64,000 nt of DNA from Gonatopus flavifemur (taxonomy: Eukaryota > Arthropoda > Insecta > Hymenoptera > Dryinidae), in NCBI GenBank assembly GCA_018340375.1, contig JAFFJZ010000012.1:868001-932000 (forward strand). The letters run 5' to 3'. This document shows, piece after piece, positions 43,858 through 56,573 of this stretch; within the stretch, counting starts at the first letter, position 1, and each line of letters begins with the position of its first letter. Made by a program: the position numbers and the translations under genes. The notes under the pieces were generated by a model that was not told the DNA's origin, searched no databases, and saw only the letters and a list, made by a program, of their open reading frames with translations.

Positions 43858-46800
43858 GATTGAGATACGTTAGAGGCGATCTTTGCTGCTATTTTCCGTA
43901 AAATCGGTTCCATAAAATTCAAAGATTTCTGTTTACAAAGGTTAAAGAAATGTTTCCATCAACATGTTACAGTATTTATAATATGTATTATCGACAAAAT
44001 TACATAAATTCATTAGGATAATGTTCTCTTACTTGATATTTGAGCGAAGTAGATGAAAAAAGCTGCTGGAGAATTAGCACCGATGTCTCTGAGAATCTCT
44101 TCTTTCTTCCTTCCTGTTGGCGAACGAATGTATTTTGAATTAATCCAAAGTTAGATACTATTCTAGAATTTCACAAAACTCAAATAAAAAATTCAATTCT
44201 CTCTTAAATGTGCACCGAAAACTTCATTGAGTAACTTGAAATCTTATCAAGCGAAAGCCAATTATTAGAATTAGACTTAATACCGAATTTAGCAGTGAGA
44301 AAAACTTTATATATTTTGATTCAAGACGATGCTTATCATAGATTTTTTTTCTACAAATGAAAAATCCACGGAAAACGAACTGTCAAAATTTGTAGAAAAA
44401 AATATCTGAATCAGTCAATTTTTTATCGTGTAAATTTCTTACTCTAAGAGGTTTTCACGACAATCATGTTGAATACTACAACTCTGCCATACTGGACTAA
44501 AACGTGGTTGACTCAACTTTTTTTGAAAATTATTTTTTGATGCCATCCGATTCAGAAAATTTTTTTCAATCGAAAGGTACAAAAATCTCATATTGGACAA
44601 AAAATTGAGTGAACCACTTTTTTGCCTTGCGCGGCAGAACTATTCTGGATAATCACTATCACTACAGATGTAACTATGAAAGCGTGTAAGAAAATTTCAA
44701 GCTGTGATGAGAATCTTTTCAAGAATTACCTACTACTGATACTGTTATTCAATTGTAAAACAATCATCCGTCAAGCAGTGATGAAAAATGAACTTTCAAT
44801 AACAATGCTCTTTCCTTTTCTTCATGTAAAGAATTATTCTAGTAAAAAGCGTTTCAATATATTTCTTCATCATTTTTCATACTCTATCAATTACAAATAA
44901 GAAAAATAATGAAGGAACCGCTGATTTATTCAAAAACACTTAGAGAGATAGAACACAAAGGAGAATGAAAATAATCCTCCTGCTTCACAAATTTAGTAGA
45001 AAAATGATAAATGAAGAAAAGTTGAGTTGAAGTCAATTGCTTGTTGAAAATTGAAAGTAATATATAATAATAATCACATAAATCGTAAGTTATTTCATGT
45101 ATTATAGTGATATCGTACTTGCATACTGCAGGGTATACTATTAGAATTAGAAAATGAAGAGCACGAAGCTTGGGCGAAATTAACAATGATGATTTCTTTG
45201 GTATCTTTTTTGTTTTCCGGCTTAATATATACTTTACGATGACAACAATGGGGAAGCGAAGTCGAGAGTGAACGTACGAAAGAGAATTTGTGAGCTGTAA
45301 ATAAACGAGAGCGCTCGGTCTATTGCAATATTAAAAATATACCAGAAAGAGTGCTGGGTGTGAGACACGTGCTACCGGGAATATACACAAAATTAGGGTA
45401 TTAGACGTAGTGTAATGAATTCTGTTAGGGATTCGAGTAAATTTAATTATGTTGTAATGATAATAACATTATTGTTAAATTTCAATGATCCAAACATTGA
45501 TTCAAATGTCTCGAGTGTTGGTGAAAGTGAGAAAATCGTGTAACAAATTGTTTTATTTTACAAGATCATAATGGAAAAATAAATACAACAGCATAATACT
45601 ATATTTGAAATATTGGATGTAGTGTAAGCTTCGGTATAAAAACTTGTGAATGCAATATCTCATTGTGGGTTGAATACTAAAAGAATCACGAGGAAGAGAT
45701 AAAAATTTATACTCCAAACATAAACTTCAAATTTGGATACAAAATTTTCAGACTTTCCTGAAGCTTGAGACTGCTCAACATAAAATCAGAGCAATAAAAT
45801 TGTATTTGAGCCTATGATTCAAATATTTGATCGCAAAGATGGTACTTATCCAGATATTTGTCGGTACAATCGATCAGCAGAAGACTGTTGGAGTTATAAT
45901 CTATTTGAAATAAAATTGGTCTCCGTCGATGCGATACAATTGCTTTGATATGCTATTACATTGATATACGAATACCATAATCAACGTATGTAACGCAACA
46001 GATTTTGCCAACCACATTTACCCGGGTTAAATAGTTTACAGGGTATATGCACAATCATTAATTCTAACATCAACAAATTTTGTGCATTTTTTTTCTCAAC
46101 GTGTCTCTTCCATCTTTGTTTTAACATATGCAATAAACTGTTTTCCATACAATAATCGACTTTCGTGGATCTTTATCTACTCCTATTCTAAACTATAAAC
46201 AAAAGAATCAGAATAAATAATTGAATTTTGGTTTTCAATGCTAAAAGATAAATGCTATAGTAAGTTTTAAAATATCTCATGCAGCATACTAACCTTAAAC
46301 ATTGATTCTTCATTACGATCATTCCACTAGATGATTCGTTGAAATGGTTATACTGGTTTATATTTTTTGAATTTTTTCAAACGAAAGTATTCATAAACTA
46401 TTTATGTGTTCAACATTTCTCTTCGTAACGTTGATAAGGTCGAGGAAGAGAGCAATGGCAATGACTAGTAATACCGGAGACTTGATTTTAAATTAAAAAC
46501 AAAGAATCCACACTCATCTAAGGATATCGACTCGATTAGCGTACTAATTCTCAACTATCGAAACTTGATAAAAAAGTCGTAAAAAGTTTCAAGATCAAGA
46601 AAGATTTTAAAACAACACAATCACCGCGCGAAACGCACTGTCACGAAAAAGGAGTTCTTCGTTCTTCTCCCTGCCAAAAAATGAACAAAAAACTTTCACC
46701 ATAATTATTACATACTTCATTAAATCAATTCTCAGCCTAAAAGCTCTCAGAAATTTTTCAATTCAACAATTTTATTCCAACGAAAAAGAGTCATTTTTAC

Positions 46801-47932
46801 TGAATATATATCCGAACATGTCTCCTGTAACAGGCTGCACAATGTAAGTTTATGTACTACATGGAGCCTTGGCGCAGGCGCAAAATGATTGCTCAGCTGC
46901 TTTCGCGCGGTTTTTTAATAGTGAATCTTTGTTTCATTACATAATGAATTAATAAATTCTGAATGAATTTTCAAATAATAAAATGTAATTCATATCTCAT
47001 TCTTTGAAATCCAATCAACAATAACATTGAAATGAAGTTAAATTTAAATCCCGCGTTAACAGATTCGTAATTCTTGAGTTCACCGCCAGATTTCCTAATA
47101 CTCGATACAAGTTGGTACCAGTGAAACCAGTCAGTCACCAATAATTTTGGCGCGATTTGAACACAAGAAGCGATTGAAACAATTCCGCGATTTATATTTT
47201 CTTTGTAGTGTATTTTAATGAACAAGTGAAAAAGTGAACGGTGTATTTCAAGATGAAAGTCCAGACAGAAAAGGATTTAGGTGAATCTGGTTGATGATCA
47301 ACGGTCGCAACAAAGGTCGGTAGATTATTCATCATATCATCGTTGTGAAAATTTGAAATAAAAGAAGAGAAAATATGATACTCGCGTCGTTTAACAAATT
47401 TGAAGTGCATAAAAATCGATGTATTTTTCAAATCGCCCTCACAACATTTCTTAATATTTCGCATGTTCGATGAAATTGTCGTAAGGTGACAGGCCCCATT
47501 AATGAACACCTTAACCCCCATTAGCAAACAATCGTTTATCTATTATATCTTTCCTATGGCATATTATTCTGAATTTATTTACATAACAGCGGTTGATTTA
47601 GTATCCAGTCAGTCATGCTTGGATGAAATTAAAGCACTAAATGAAAAGTACTATGAATCAAAAACCAAAACGTTCATTAAAGGGGTCGCGTTCATAAATG
47701 GGGTCATCTACCTTACAATAGCTAAGTTCGTTGAGTGGTGTCCCAAGTTACCCCAACTTGCTCCAAGTATTTTGGATTCGTTATTTCCAATTGAAATGAT
47801 TGGTTTGTTACAAATTAGAGCAACCCAGAACACGTAGAACGAACGAACCTAATATTTAAATATGAAGATACGAAAATGCCCAAATTTCAGCAAATTCCTA
47901 ACAATGTTGCATGACAACTTTTACGTAATAAC
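43858..47932. other. Interval without recognisable gene
   Basis: AT-rich DNA with only short frames (up to about 110 codons, e.g. 47192-47527 - and 47502-47837 +). None has recognised motifs or convincing splice sites. No element ends with target duplications were identified. Confidence 0.4.
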
Positions 47933-47934
47933 AA

Positions 47935-48873
47935 CCCAGATAACACAAGAAATTCTTCAAGAGTTTCTGCAGAACTCGACAGTTGTAAAAAGCATTCATC
48001 GAGAATTCTAAAGTAATCCCCTAGCAAGTTCGTGATACGTATCTTTTAGGTATATTTCAGGTATCCCTGGTTAAAAAATCTAAAGAAACCTAAGTATTTT
48101 TGAAGTAAATGTTTTCAAATTATTTAGGATCTGTTTAGACTACTTAGGAACCGAGATTTGACACAAGTAGAGAGAGTTTCAATCTTTTTCTTTTTTCCGA
48201 CTCACACAGTTGATTCCGCGCTTCCGCACTACACACGTAGGTTTAGGTTTTTAGGTATACTATTTTTACTATCTATACTGTCCGTCCGTTTATTTTCGTG
48301 TGGAAAAAAAACTGCTTCCTTCCACTTCCACTCTATTTGCGAACCAATAAGTTTAAAATGGAATGAAATGCTGTGCATGTGCACATTCATTTTTCCTTGG
48401 GAACATTTTTTCCTTTCACTTCCAAAAAATTTCAAAAAAAAAAAAAAAAAAGAAAGTTTTTAAAAGTGTTTACTGTAAATTAAATTAAATTCATTACTTT
48501 GAAGAGAGACTTGCTGAGAAAGACTTTTTTTTATTTATGTTTATTTATGCTTGAACTTGGGAGGAAAGGAGTGGAGAATAAAAATATAATAATGTCTTTC
48601 CTTCTACTCGAAAATTTTTTAGGATTTTTTTCTCTCAATTTCAATTTGAAAAAAAAAAATGAAAATGAAATGAAATTTTTTTGTTTTTTTTGAAATGTTT
48701 TTGAATAAGCGAGAAATTTTTTCATCAAAACTTGAAATGCAAAAAAGTGAATTGGAAAAAAAAATTGAAAAACAATCAAAAAAACTTTTGATGCTTATTA
48801 TTTAGAAGTTTCTAAAAAAGTTTTTTTTAGAAGTTAGTTTTAGTTTCAAAAAAAAATAATTTATAAAATTTTT

Positions 48874-48945
<72 letters not shown>

Positions 48946-51900
48946 CACTTAGGATATCTTCCGAGTTAAGAGAGATTTTTCTTTTTTTTTTTTAGTGATT
49001 TATGATTGTAGATTTTTTCTATTCCGGATTTTCGATTTCCAGTTTCGGTTTACCGTCGAGTTTACGTTTACTTACTTACTTCTTTTCCTTTCCTATTTAT
49101 TTTTTCTTTAATTTTTTTTTTTATTTTGGTTTATTTTTTTTTTATTTTTAATTTTACTGTTACGTATTTCTTATTCTAATTACTTATACTTAATTTAAAA
49201 TAAATCTAAAAAGTAAAATCGTAAATAAAAAAAAAAAAAAAAAACAATTTGTCAAAAAAACTGAAAACTGGTCAAAAAAACAAAAACAAAAAAAAAAAAA
49301 AAAAAAAAAACAAACTTTTTATTTAATTTCTTTTTTCTAACTAAAACTTTTTATTTGAAAACCTTTTTTAAAATACTTTTATTGAACTTTGATGATGGGT
49401 TTTCATTTCATGATCAATTTCATTGATTGCATTTTTTGATTTGATTTCATTTGTTTCTTCATTTTTTTTTTCAACAAAACAAAATCTCAAACTTCTCAAA
49501 CAAAATTTCAACTTTTCAAAACATTTTCATTCAAAATTCAAATTTTTCAAAATTCACAAGTGAAGAAAACATATGGGCACCTAACGGAATCCTCAAGAAA
49601 TTCATTATATTTTTATAAAACATTTAAAATAACTCATCGGTATCAAAAGTTCGTAAATAAACCGAAGTAACCTGAATAGGTCTCAGCGTAAAAAGTATAA
49701 AGTAAGTTAGTTCACAGTTTGTAATCAGTTGCGTTCAAATTTCATTTTTTTTTTTTTCAAATTTTTCATAGCAGATGGGATTTTAAAATGTTCCTAAGTT
49801 GAATAGAAGGAATTATATGTATTTTTATTCACATAAATAATCATCATCAAAGTTCATCACAAAGCTTCAAAAAACATCGAAGTAAAGCTTTAAAAAAATT
49901 TCAAAAAGTATAAGTGTTCATTTTCACAGTTCATAGTTTTTCTATTTCATATTCATATTTTATTTTTTCACTTTTTTTATATTTTTGATTTAACTTTAAC
50001 AAGTATTAGTAAAAAATTAACAGTAAATTAATCAGTCATAAAGCATAAGTTCATCATATGTAAAAAACATTCTCTCAGCGTCAGTATCTCAGTGTAAAGT
50101 CTTTTTTAATCAGTGAAGTGAGTAAATAAACACTTTTCAAAATTCATTTTTCAAATTTCATTTTAAAATTTTCAAACACTTTTTCAAAAAGTTAAAAAAA
50201 AGAGATAAACCTAAGATGTATCTAAGTAATAAGAAATCATCCACGCGGTCAATAAAAAAGAAATAATCCAAAGGAAATAAAGTGAAAAAATGGGGATACA
50301 TGGAAAAAAAATTTTAGGAATTACTGATTCATGGAGTTTTTCAAGTCAAACATTAGTAATTGGCATAAAATTTTTTCATAATATTCTTAAAACAAAAAAA
50401 TATAATTAATTTTTTAATTTAAAATATAAAAAATTAAAACCAAATTAAATACATTAACTAAAAAAGTAAATTAACGCGTCCCATAACCGATCGTGCGGAA
50501 AACATCCAGAATCAATTCAAAAAGAAATGAATCAAAACAAAAAAACATGAATCAGCTGCATCATATCTGAGATGAACTGTACCTGAGAGTCCAGCTAATA
50601 ATAGAGAGGTATAGCGAGGTGCTGTAGCAAGCTAGGGATTTATAGGAGGTAATTAGGGTAGGTAGGAAATAGGAATGGTTAGATTCCAAGGTCAATGCAA
50701 CAATTTGTTATCAATGAATTTAATTAAAATGTATCACAAATTTGAATTTTTGTGTGTCCACAAATTTACATTTTGTATTGATTATTTTTTTTTTCAATTT
50801 TAAATTTTTACTTTTAATTTTTTAATTGATTATTTTTAAAAAAATTAAAAAATTTTGAAAATAAAAAAAAAAAAAACAAAAACAAAAAAAAAAATTTGAA
50901 GAAAAAAATTTGAAAAATCCAAAAAAAAAAAAAAATGAAATGATGAATCAAATGAAATAATGAAAATGCAAAATAATCAATTTGATTTTTAAAATGAAAT
51001 TTTTTAGAAAAAAATTTTGTTTAAATTAGTTTTAGTTTTTAAAAAAAAATTTTGAGGTTTTTTTGGTTTTTTTTTTTTTTTTTTTTTTGTTTTTTTTTTT
51101 TTTTTTAGTTTTAGTTTTTGTTTTTTTTTTGACCAGGTATCTTAGAGGTTACATAGATGAATATGTAACATATATACTAATGATACCAATTAATATAATG
51201 ATAATATTACAATATGTATGTAAATGTATGTAACTTTACGGTGAATGATAATGCAATGAAACGTAATAGAATGATGTACAATTGCATTACAGGGGAATAA
51301 AGTACCAGCAAATTCTCCAAATTGTTAGACCACAAATCATTCACCAAGAAAAGAAGAACCAGACACCAGACATTTTATGACAGATGGATTAGAGAAGGTG
51401 GAAGGGAGGGAGAGGACAGGAAGGACTAGAGGTGAGAAGGCGTGGAGGAGAGGGAGAGGATAGGTAGTTCGAGAGAAGAGAGAGAGTCTGCATTAGAGGC
51501 GACGGAGAATGAGTATTGAATATTTTTTTATTTAATTTTTTTATTTAATATTGGCATTTTTAATCTCCGTTAAATGAATTTCTATTGAATATTTCCTTCA
51601 CTTCTCCCATATTCCTTTTATTTTTCCCTCCTTCCTCTCCGTTCCCTCTCCTCATTTCTTCCCCTATTTCCTTTCTCCTTCCAATTTCCACAATTCTTTC
51701 TCCACCTCTTTACAAAGTCTACTGAAGATTACAAAGTGCTAATTTTGCTTGACAAATTTTTGAATAACAGAAGTAATTAGTAATTTTAAATAAAAATACA
51801 ATTGTAATTTTGTTTTTTTCTATTTTTTGAATTCAAGTAGTAGTAATACATTTTTTTCATTCTTCGTTAGTATCATTTATACATCATTATTTATAAGTCG

Positions 51901-52943
51901 ATCATTCATCAACGTCACATTTCTCATTGATAACATTCACGTATGCGTCGACAAATGTTCTTCTCAATTGATAGAACTCTTGACGAGCTCGGTCCATTAA
52001 GGCGATTCACCACAAGCCAAGTTACTAGATCTCTTCCCCCAGTTTTCTCAGTAATCAATGAATAGAATCAATTTTTTATGAGAGCATCTTCTTTCTTTAT
52101 TGAAAAAAAAAAAAAAAAGCTACTTTTTTTTTTTTTTCATGTGTTGTTTGCTGAAAAAACTGGGATTTGAAATCTAAAGTAACTTTAGAGTGCAGTAATG
52201 AATTCCCTTAATTGACAGAAGTCGTTGCGAACTCTTGACATGAATGATTAAAGAACTCTCACGGAACTCATGTATTGATTAAATATAAAAATCATTCTAA
52301 CATATTATGTAGTGTATATGGATAATTATTCAATGATTGATTCATCTGATCTTCCACGTTCATCAAGCTTTTATTTATCGAACGATCATTCAATTGACAG
52401 AAAATATTGAAGTTCAGGCACTTTTTAAAAATATAACCTACAAGATTGATCATACCAAATCAATCATTGAAATTTTTAGTATCGATGAATGCCAAAATGT
52501 TTGTAATTTACACGAGTGAAAAACAAAATACATATGATTAGTTTTTTGTTCTCATTCAATATTACTAATTACATATTTCTTTATTTTATGGACTCGAACC
52601 AACCATCATCACTTGATCATTCTTACTAAACGCTTTTTCTCAATCATAAAACTCTGCGGGAATTCAACATGTACATTGAATTTGAGGAAGTTCTTCTTTA
52701 GCAGGGACAGAGCTTCATAAGAGTTCTAACAAACGGACATTGAAGAGTCCTTCAAGTCATCTCAGAGTGTTCTTTCAATACTCTTGGAGAACACCCAAGG
52801 GATTTATTATAGAGCTGTCAAATAATTCTTTTAGAATTCAAAGAACTCTTTGAGACCTCATCAAGAGTTCGGAAAAATAATTCTTCCAGAATTTAGTTCA
52901 AGAACTCTTTTGGAAGGGCTCACGAATTATTGTGTTATCTGGG
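47935..52943. mobile_element. 5-kb CCC-ended element with an extremely AT-rich core
   Basis: CCCAGATAACACAAGAAATT at the left and the mirror of CCCAGATAACACAATAATTC at the right are flanked by AA on both sides (47933-47934 and 52944-52945). Subterminal zones on both sides repeat AGAACTCTT-type words (47950-48010 and 52180-52920). The core (about 48400-51135) is dominated by A- and T-runs. GGTCAAAAAAACAAAAACAA at 49269 is mirrored at about 51100-51134, so the core is loosely palindromic too. No coding frame is present. Confidence 0.6.
48878..48945. repeat. Poly(T) tract
   Basis: About 65 T residues interrupted once by G. Similar A- and T-rich runs follow at 49228-49245, 49282-49312 and 51060-51130. 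Confidence 0.95.
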
Positions 52944-53126
52944 AACATTCCTACGTAGCACTCTTTTCCTAAAACATATCTTCAAAAATTATTAAGACTT
53001 CTAAAAAATTGTTTTAGGTGGCTGCTGAAAGATCGCTGCCAGGATGATGGAACAATCAATAACCAAATCAAATACCAATAATCATGATTTGGTAATCACT
53101 ACAACTTAAAAGAATCACTTCATAGA

Positions 53127-53272
53127 CCCGTACAGCACTGGACATTTCTACGTCGCCTCTACGTTGCCTCCGCGTGGAATCTCCGTTCATCCACGTTCTA
53201 TCCACGTTCACCATTTATCTACGTGGAGTCCACGCGGATGCGACGTGGAAGTCGGTGGATGTGCTGTTAGGG
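53127..53272. mobile_element. 146-bp CCC-ended miniature element
   Basis: CCCGTACAGCACTGGACAT and the mirror of CCCTAACAGCACATCCACC form the ends. The interior repeats CTACGT and CCACGT words. Flanks are GA and AA. Confidence 0.6.
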
Positions 53273-53275
53273 AAA

Positions 53276-53508
53276 AGTGTATGGTTGATGATCCGGGATG
53301 TGTATGTGGAGAGAGTGTAGAGACGATTGAACATGTGGTCTAAGAGTGTGTGCTATATGAGGAAGAGAGAAAAGGATTTGAAAAATGGTTGCATGATATT
53401 GGTATTCGGAATGTGAGAGGAATTACAAATAGAGCTCTCAAACTGGAGTCGACAGCTTTACTTTTTATTTTCATTGATTTTGTAGATGTATGTGGTTTTA
53501 ATACGTAA
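53276..53508 (+). pseudogene. Non-LTR retrotransposon fragment (C-terminal Cys-rich end)
   Basis: One frame reads DDPGCVCGESVETIEHVV, a stop, then ECVLYEEERKGFEKWL. This matches the CxC...ETxEHxxxEC...Y...R pattern found after the reverse transcriptase in R1/Jockey-like LINEs. The remainder of the element is absent. Confidence 0.75.
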
Positions 53509-53834
53509 TTTGACGGGTTGAGTTGGTGATTGTTGATTGGTTTGAGGGGTGCAAAGGAGGGGATGGATGAACGACCTAACCTCTCTACCTAAGAGCCTAA
53601 GAGCAAACTCAATACATGAGAAAAGCTCTAGCGTTTTTCGTAAAAACGCGTCATTAAAAAAAAATCCATGATTTGGTAGTACTTGTTGGATAAATTTGGA
53701 TGATGTCATCAGATCACTAATAATTAAAAGTAATAAAATAAATTCTCAATCCACAAAGAAATCCCACATAACGATAAATTTATCAAAATGTCTTATGCGA
53801 TGCATTTACAGTGAGTGTAAAAAGTATTCGTACA

Positions 53835-54774
53835 CCCTGGCGAAAAAATTTCTCACAATTTCTCATATTTTTTCATGATTTTTTTCCATAATTTTCTCAT
53901 AAAATCCCATAATTTCTCAAGGATTTGGAACATCATTATGAGATATAATGTTTTCATAATTTTCCATAATTTTCTCATAAAATTTTCATATTTTCTCATA
54001 ATTTTTGCATAAAATTCTATAATTTCTGAAAGAGTTTGAACACTCTTATAAGAAATGCTTTTCTCATAATTTTTCATATTTTTTCATAAATTCTCATAAA
54101 TTTTGAATAAAATCTCACCATTTTTCAAGAAAAGAGGTGCTGTTCAAGAAAAACAATTCCCTTTGGAAATTAAAAAATTTTTTTTAATCTCTCCAAAACA
54201 TATGTTCATAAAGTCACATAAGATTTATCATTTATTGATTTGATAAGACGCTATGGAACCTTCCAAAGTAGCTAATCCAAGTGATCCGGATCACTTGGAT
54301 CAGTTACTTCAGCAGGCTTCTATGTTTTCATACGTGTTGATATTTCATATTATCCTTCTCGTCTTTACGGATGCGAGAAGAAACTGTATAAAATTTTTAA
54401 GAAATTAAGACATATATGCAATTCTTTTGAGAAATTAGAAAATTATATGATGATACACTTTTATTTATGAATAATTGTAACTTTTTTGATCAGAAATTAT
54501 GAGTTTTTATGAAAAATCATGACTTTTTATGAAAAACCATATCTCACAGTCATCATTATATTTATGAAAAATTTTCTGTAATTTTATGAGAAATTATGAA
54601 AATATATGAAATAATATGATTTCATTTATGAGAAAACGTTTCTCATACTAAATGTTCCAATTCCTTGAGAAATTATGAAAATTTATGACATTTATGAAAA
54701 TATATGAGAAATTATAAGAAATATGAAAAAATACTGAAACATATGAGAAATTATGTGAAACTTTTCCGCCAGGG
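53835..54774. mobile_element. CCCTGGCG-ended element rich in CATAATTTTCTCAT words
   Basis: CCCTGGCGAAAAAATTTCTC and the mirror of CCCTGGCGGAAAAGTTTCAC are flanked by CA on both sides (53833-53834 and 54775-54776). The interior consists of degenerate 12-16 bp repeats such as CATAATTTTCTCATAAAAT, inverted in the right half. It lies just inside the left end of the Tc1 element. Confidence 0.75.
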
Positions 54775-54810
54775 CACTCTTGATAATTTGGTAAAAGCCT
54801 ATATTTCATG

Positions 54811-55539
54811 CCCCGTACAGCACCGGGAGGTGCTATCAACATCCTTGGAAAGTGTTCTGAAACATTGGAATGTTCTAAAAATGTTTCGGGATGTTCAGGA
54901 AACATTGCATGTATATACCAGGGATGTACAAATGTCTAGTGTAGTCTTATTTAGATTTCCATGGAACGTTTACGAAACATGTAAAATGAGAATTTGCTAA
55001 TGATCAAACTTTTGCCAAATCTTTTAATATTCTTCATTTCGAAGAGATGCAAATGAACTGCGGTGAAGCCTGTATCGATAGATTTGATAAATTATATTTG
55101 CATCTCTTTAATACTCTCATCTCTTTGCATTTAGTGGAATTTTGTTCCGCGTCAATTTTGAGGTTATGTAAATCCTAATATATTGACCTCATTCTTGATC
55201 ATTTACATTCTGCCAATAGTTTTGAACTTCTGGAATGGAATTTTCCCAAATATTCAATACGAAACATATTTTCATGGTTCTATGGTACTTTTTTCCCTAG
55301 TAAAACTATAAATACGCATTTTTATAGGTTAGAGGTAAAATACTTGGTTTTCGTATAACGTCTCGAAAACGTTCTGAAAACGTACCATAGCATGTGTAAA
55401 AAATATCCCCAAAACGTGTTCCCCAACACATTAAATGAATGTTCCCAAGACGTTTGGAAAACGTGCTTTTGGAAACCAATATCTGTGGGACTTTGGACAC
55501 GTCTTTGAAACGTTTTGAGAACTTTCGATGCTGTTGGGG
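54811..55539. mobile_element. CCCC-ended element rich in AACGTT/GTTC words
   Basis: CCCCGTACAGCACCGGGAGG and the mirror of CCCCAACAGCATCGAAAG are flanked by TG on both sides (54809-54810 and 55540-55541). Both halves carry repeats of the type GAAACATTGGAATGTTC or AAAACGTTCTGAAAACG. It is nested in the Tc1 element. Confidence 0.65.
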
Positions 55540-55624
55540 TGGTCATATTGCAAACATTTGGATGAGGTAAGACACAATTATGATGAACTGTAATCTCAAA
55601 TTCCAAATGTAATAGGGAGAATTA

Positions 55625-55874
55625 CACGGAGAAAACGAAACATTAGTGAGTATTTCATTAGACACGACTGGCTCGTATTATGGAAACAAAAGAAGTCTAA
55701 GACCACTGATTACTGCGTAGACATGAATCAATCGTGTCTTCACATCAGACAATACTGTGGAAACATAACTGATTCACGTCTATACATTAACCAGTGGTGT
55801 TGAAAATATTTTTTCTTCATGACACGAGCCAGTCGTGTCGGAAAAATACTCACTGATGTATCGTTTTCTCCGTG
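55625..55874. mobile_element. CACGGAGAAAACG-ended miniature element
   Basis: The ends CACGGAGAAAACGAAACATT and the mirror of CACGGAGAAAACGATACATC are flanked by TA on both sides. Inner arms contain GACACGACTGGCTCG. It is nested in the Tc1 element. Confidence 0.8.
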
Positions 55875-56026
55875 TAGTGAAACAATCATGGTTGGTGAGA
55901 GAACAAAAACAATTGAAGGGTTCTTTCCAACTTGATGCGTATAAAGTATTCGTACAGAGATTGGTTGGCTTCAATCAGATGCTGTTTTGTTTACTTTATT
56001 CTTTTATAAAACTCGTGAGTTCATTA

Positions 56027-56262
56027 CATTGAACTCTATACATACTGGAATGCGTGCTCCCTAGATTTAAGCGGTCAGACTGGTATAGTTTGTCGCATGA
56101 GCAAGAAAGAATAAGACGCCCCCAACATATTTCCTTTCTCTCTTTGAAATACATATATTAAAAGCAGATACCATCTCCCAACCTACTGATCTCTCCCTCT
56201 GACCGGCCGATACTGTAGAAAAAGCGGAGAGTGCTCATTCCAGTATAATATTGAGTTCAATG
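56027..56262. mobile_element. hAT-type miniature element, copy B
   Basis: CATTGAACTCTATACATACT and its mirror are flanked by a perfect 8-bp duplication GTTCATTA (56019-56026 and 56263-56270). It is related to 40279-40535 and nested in the Tc1 element. Confidence 0.88.
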
Positions 56263-56573
56263 GTTCATTACTCGTGTCAACAAAAACCAAAATACTACAC
56301 GTTTGAATAAAAAGGTCCTCCAAAGTCAGCCCAACTCTACGAAATGAGCCGAAAAGGAAAAGAAACGAGTGAAGCTGGAAGAAAAATAATTATAACACAT
56401 CGTTCAATAAGTCCCGAGACTAACCCAGAGATGGTGCTAGTAGTACCAAACTGGCCACGTTTCCCTAGAGTGCGAACCTTCACATGAAACGTGTAAAAAT
56501 TTCACGTCGATCGGACCACAAACAGCAGAGTTATCGAGGTTAGAGTAAAGTCACTTTGTAATTTGTTTGAAAA

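Noticed and set aside
48158..48779. Phe/Lys-rich frames of 60-100 codons
   Set aside because: Products of A- and T-runs.
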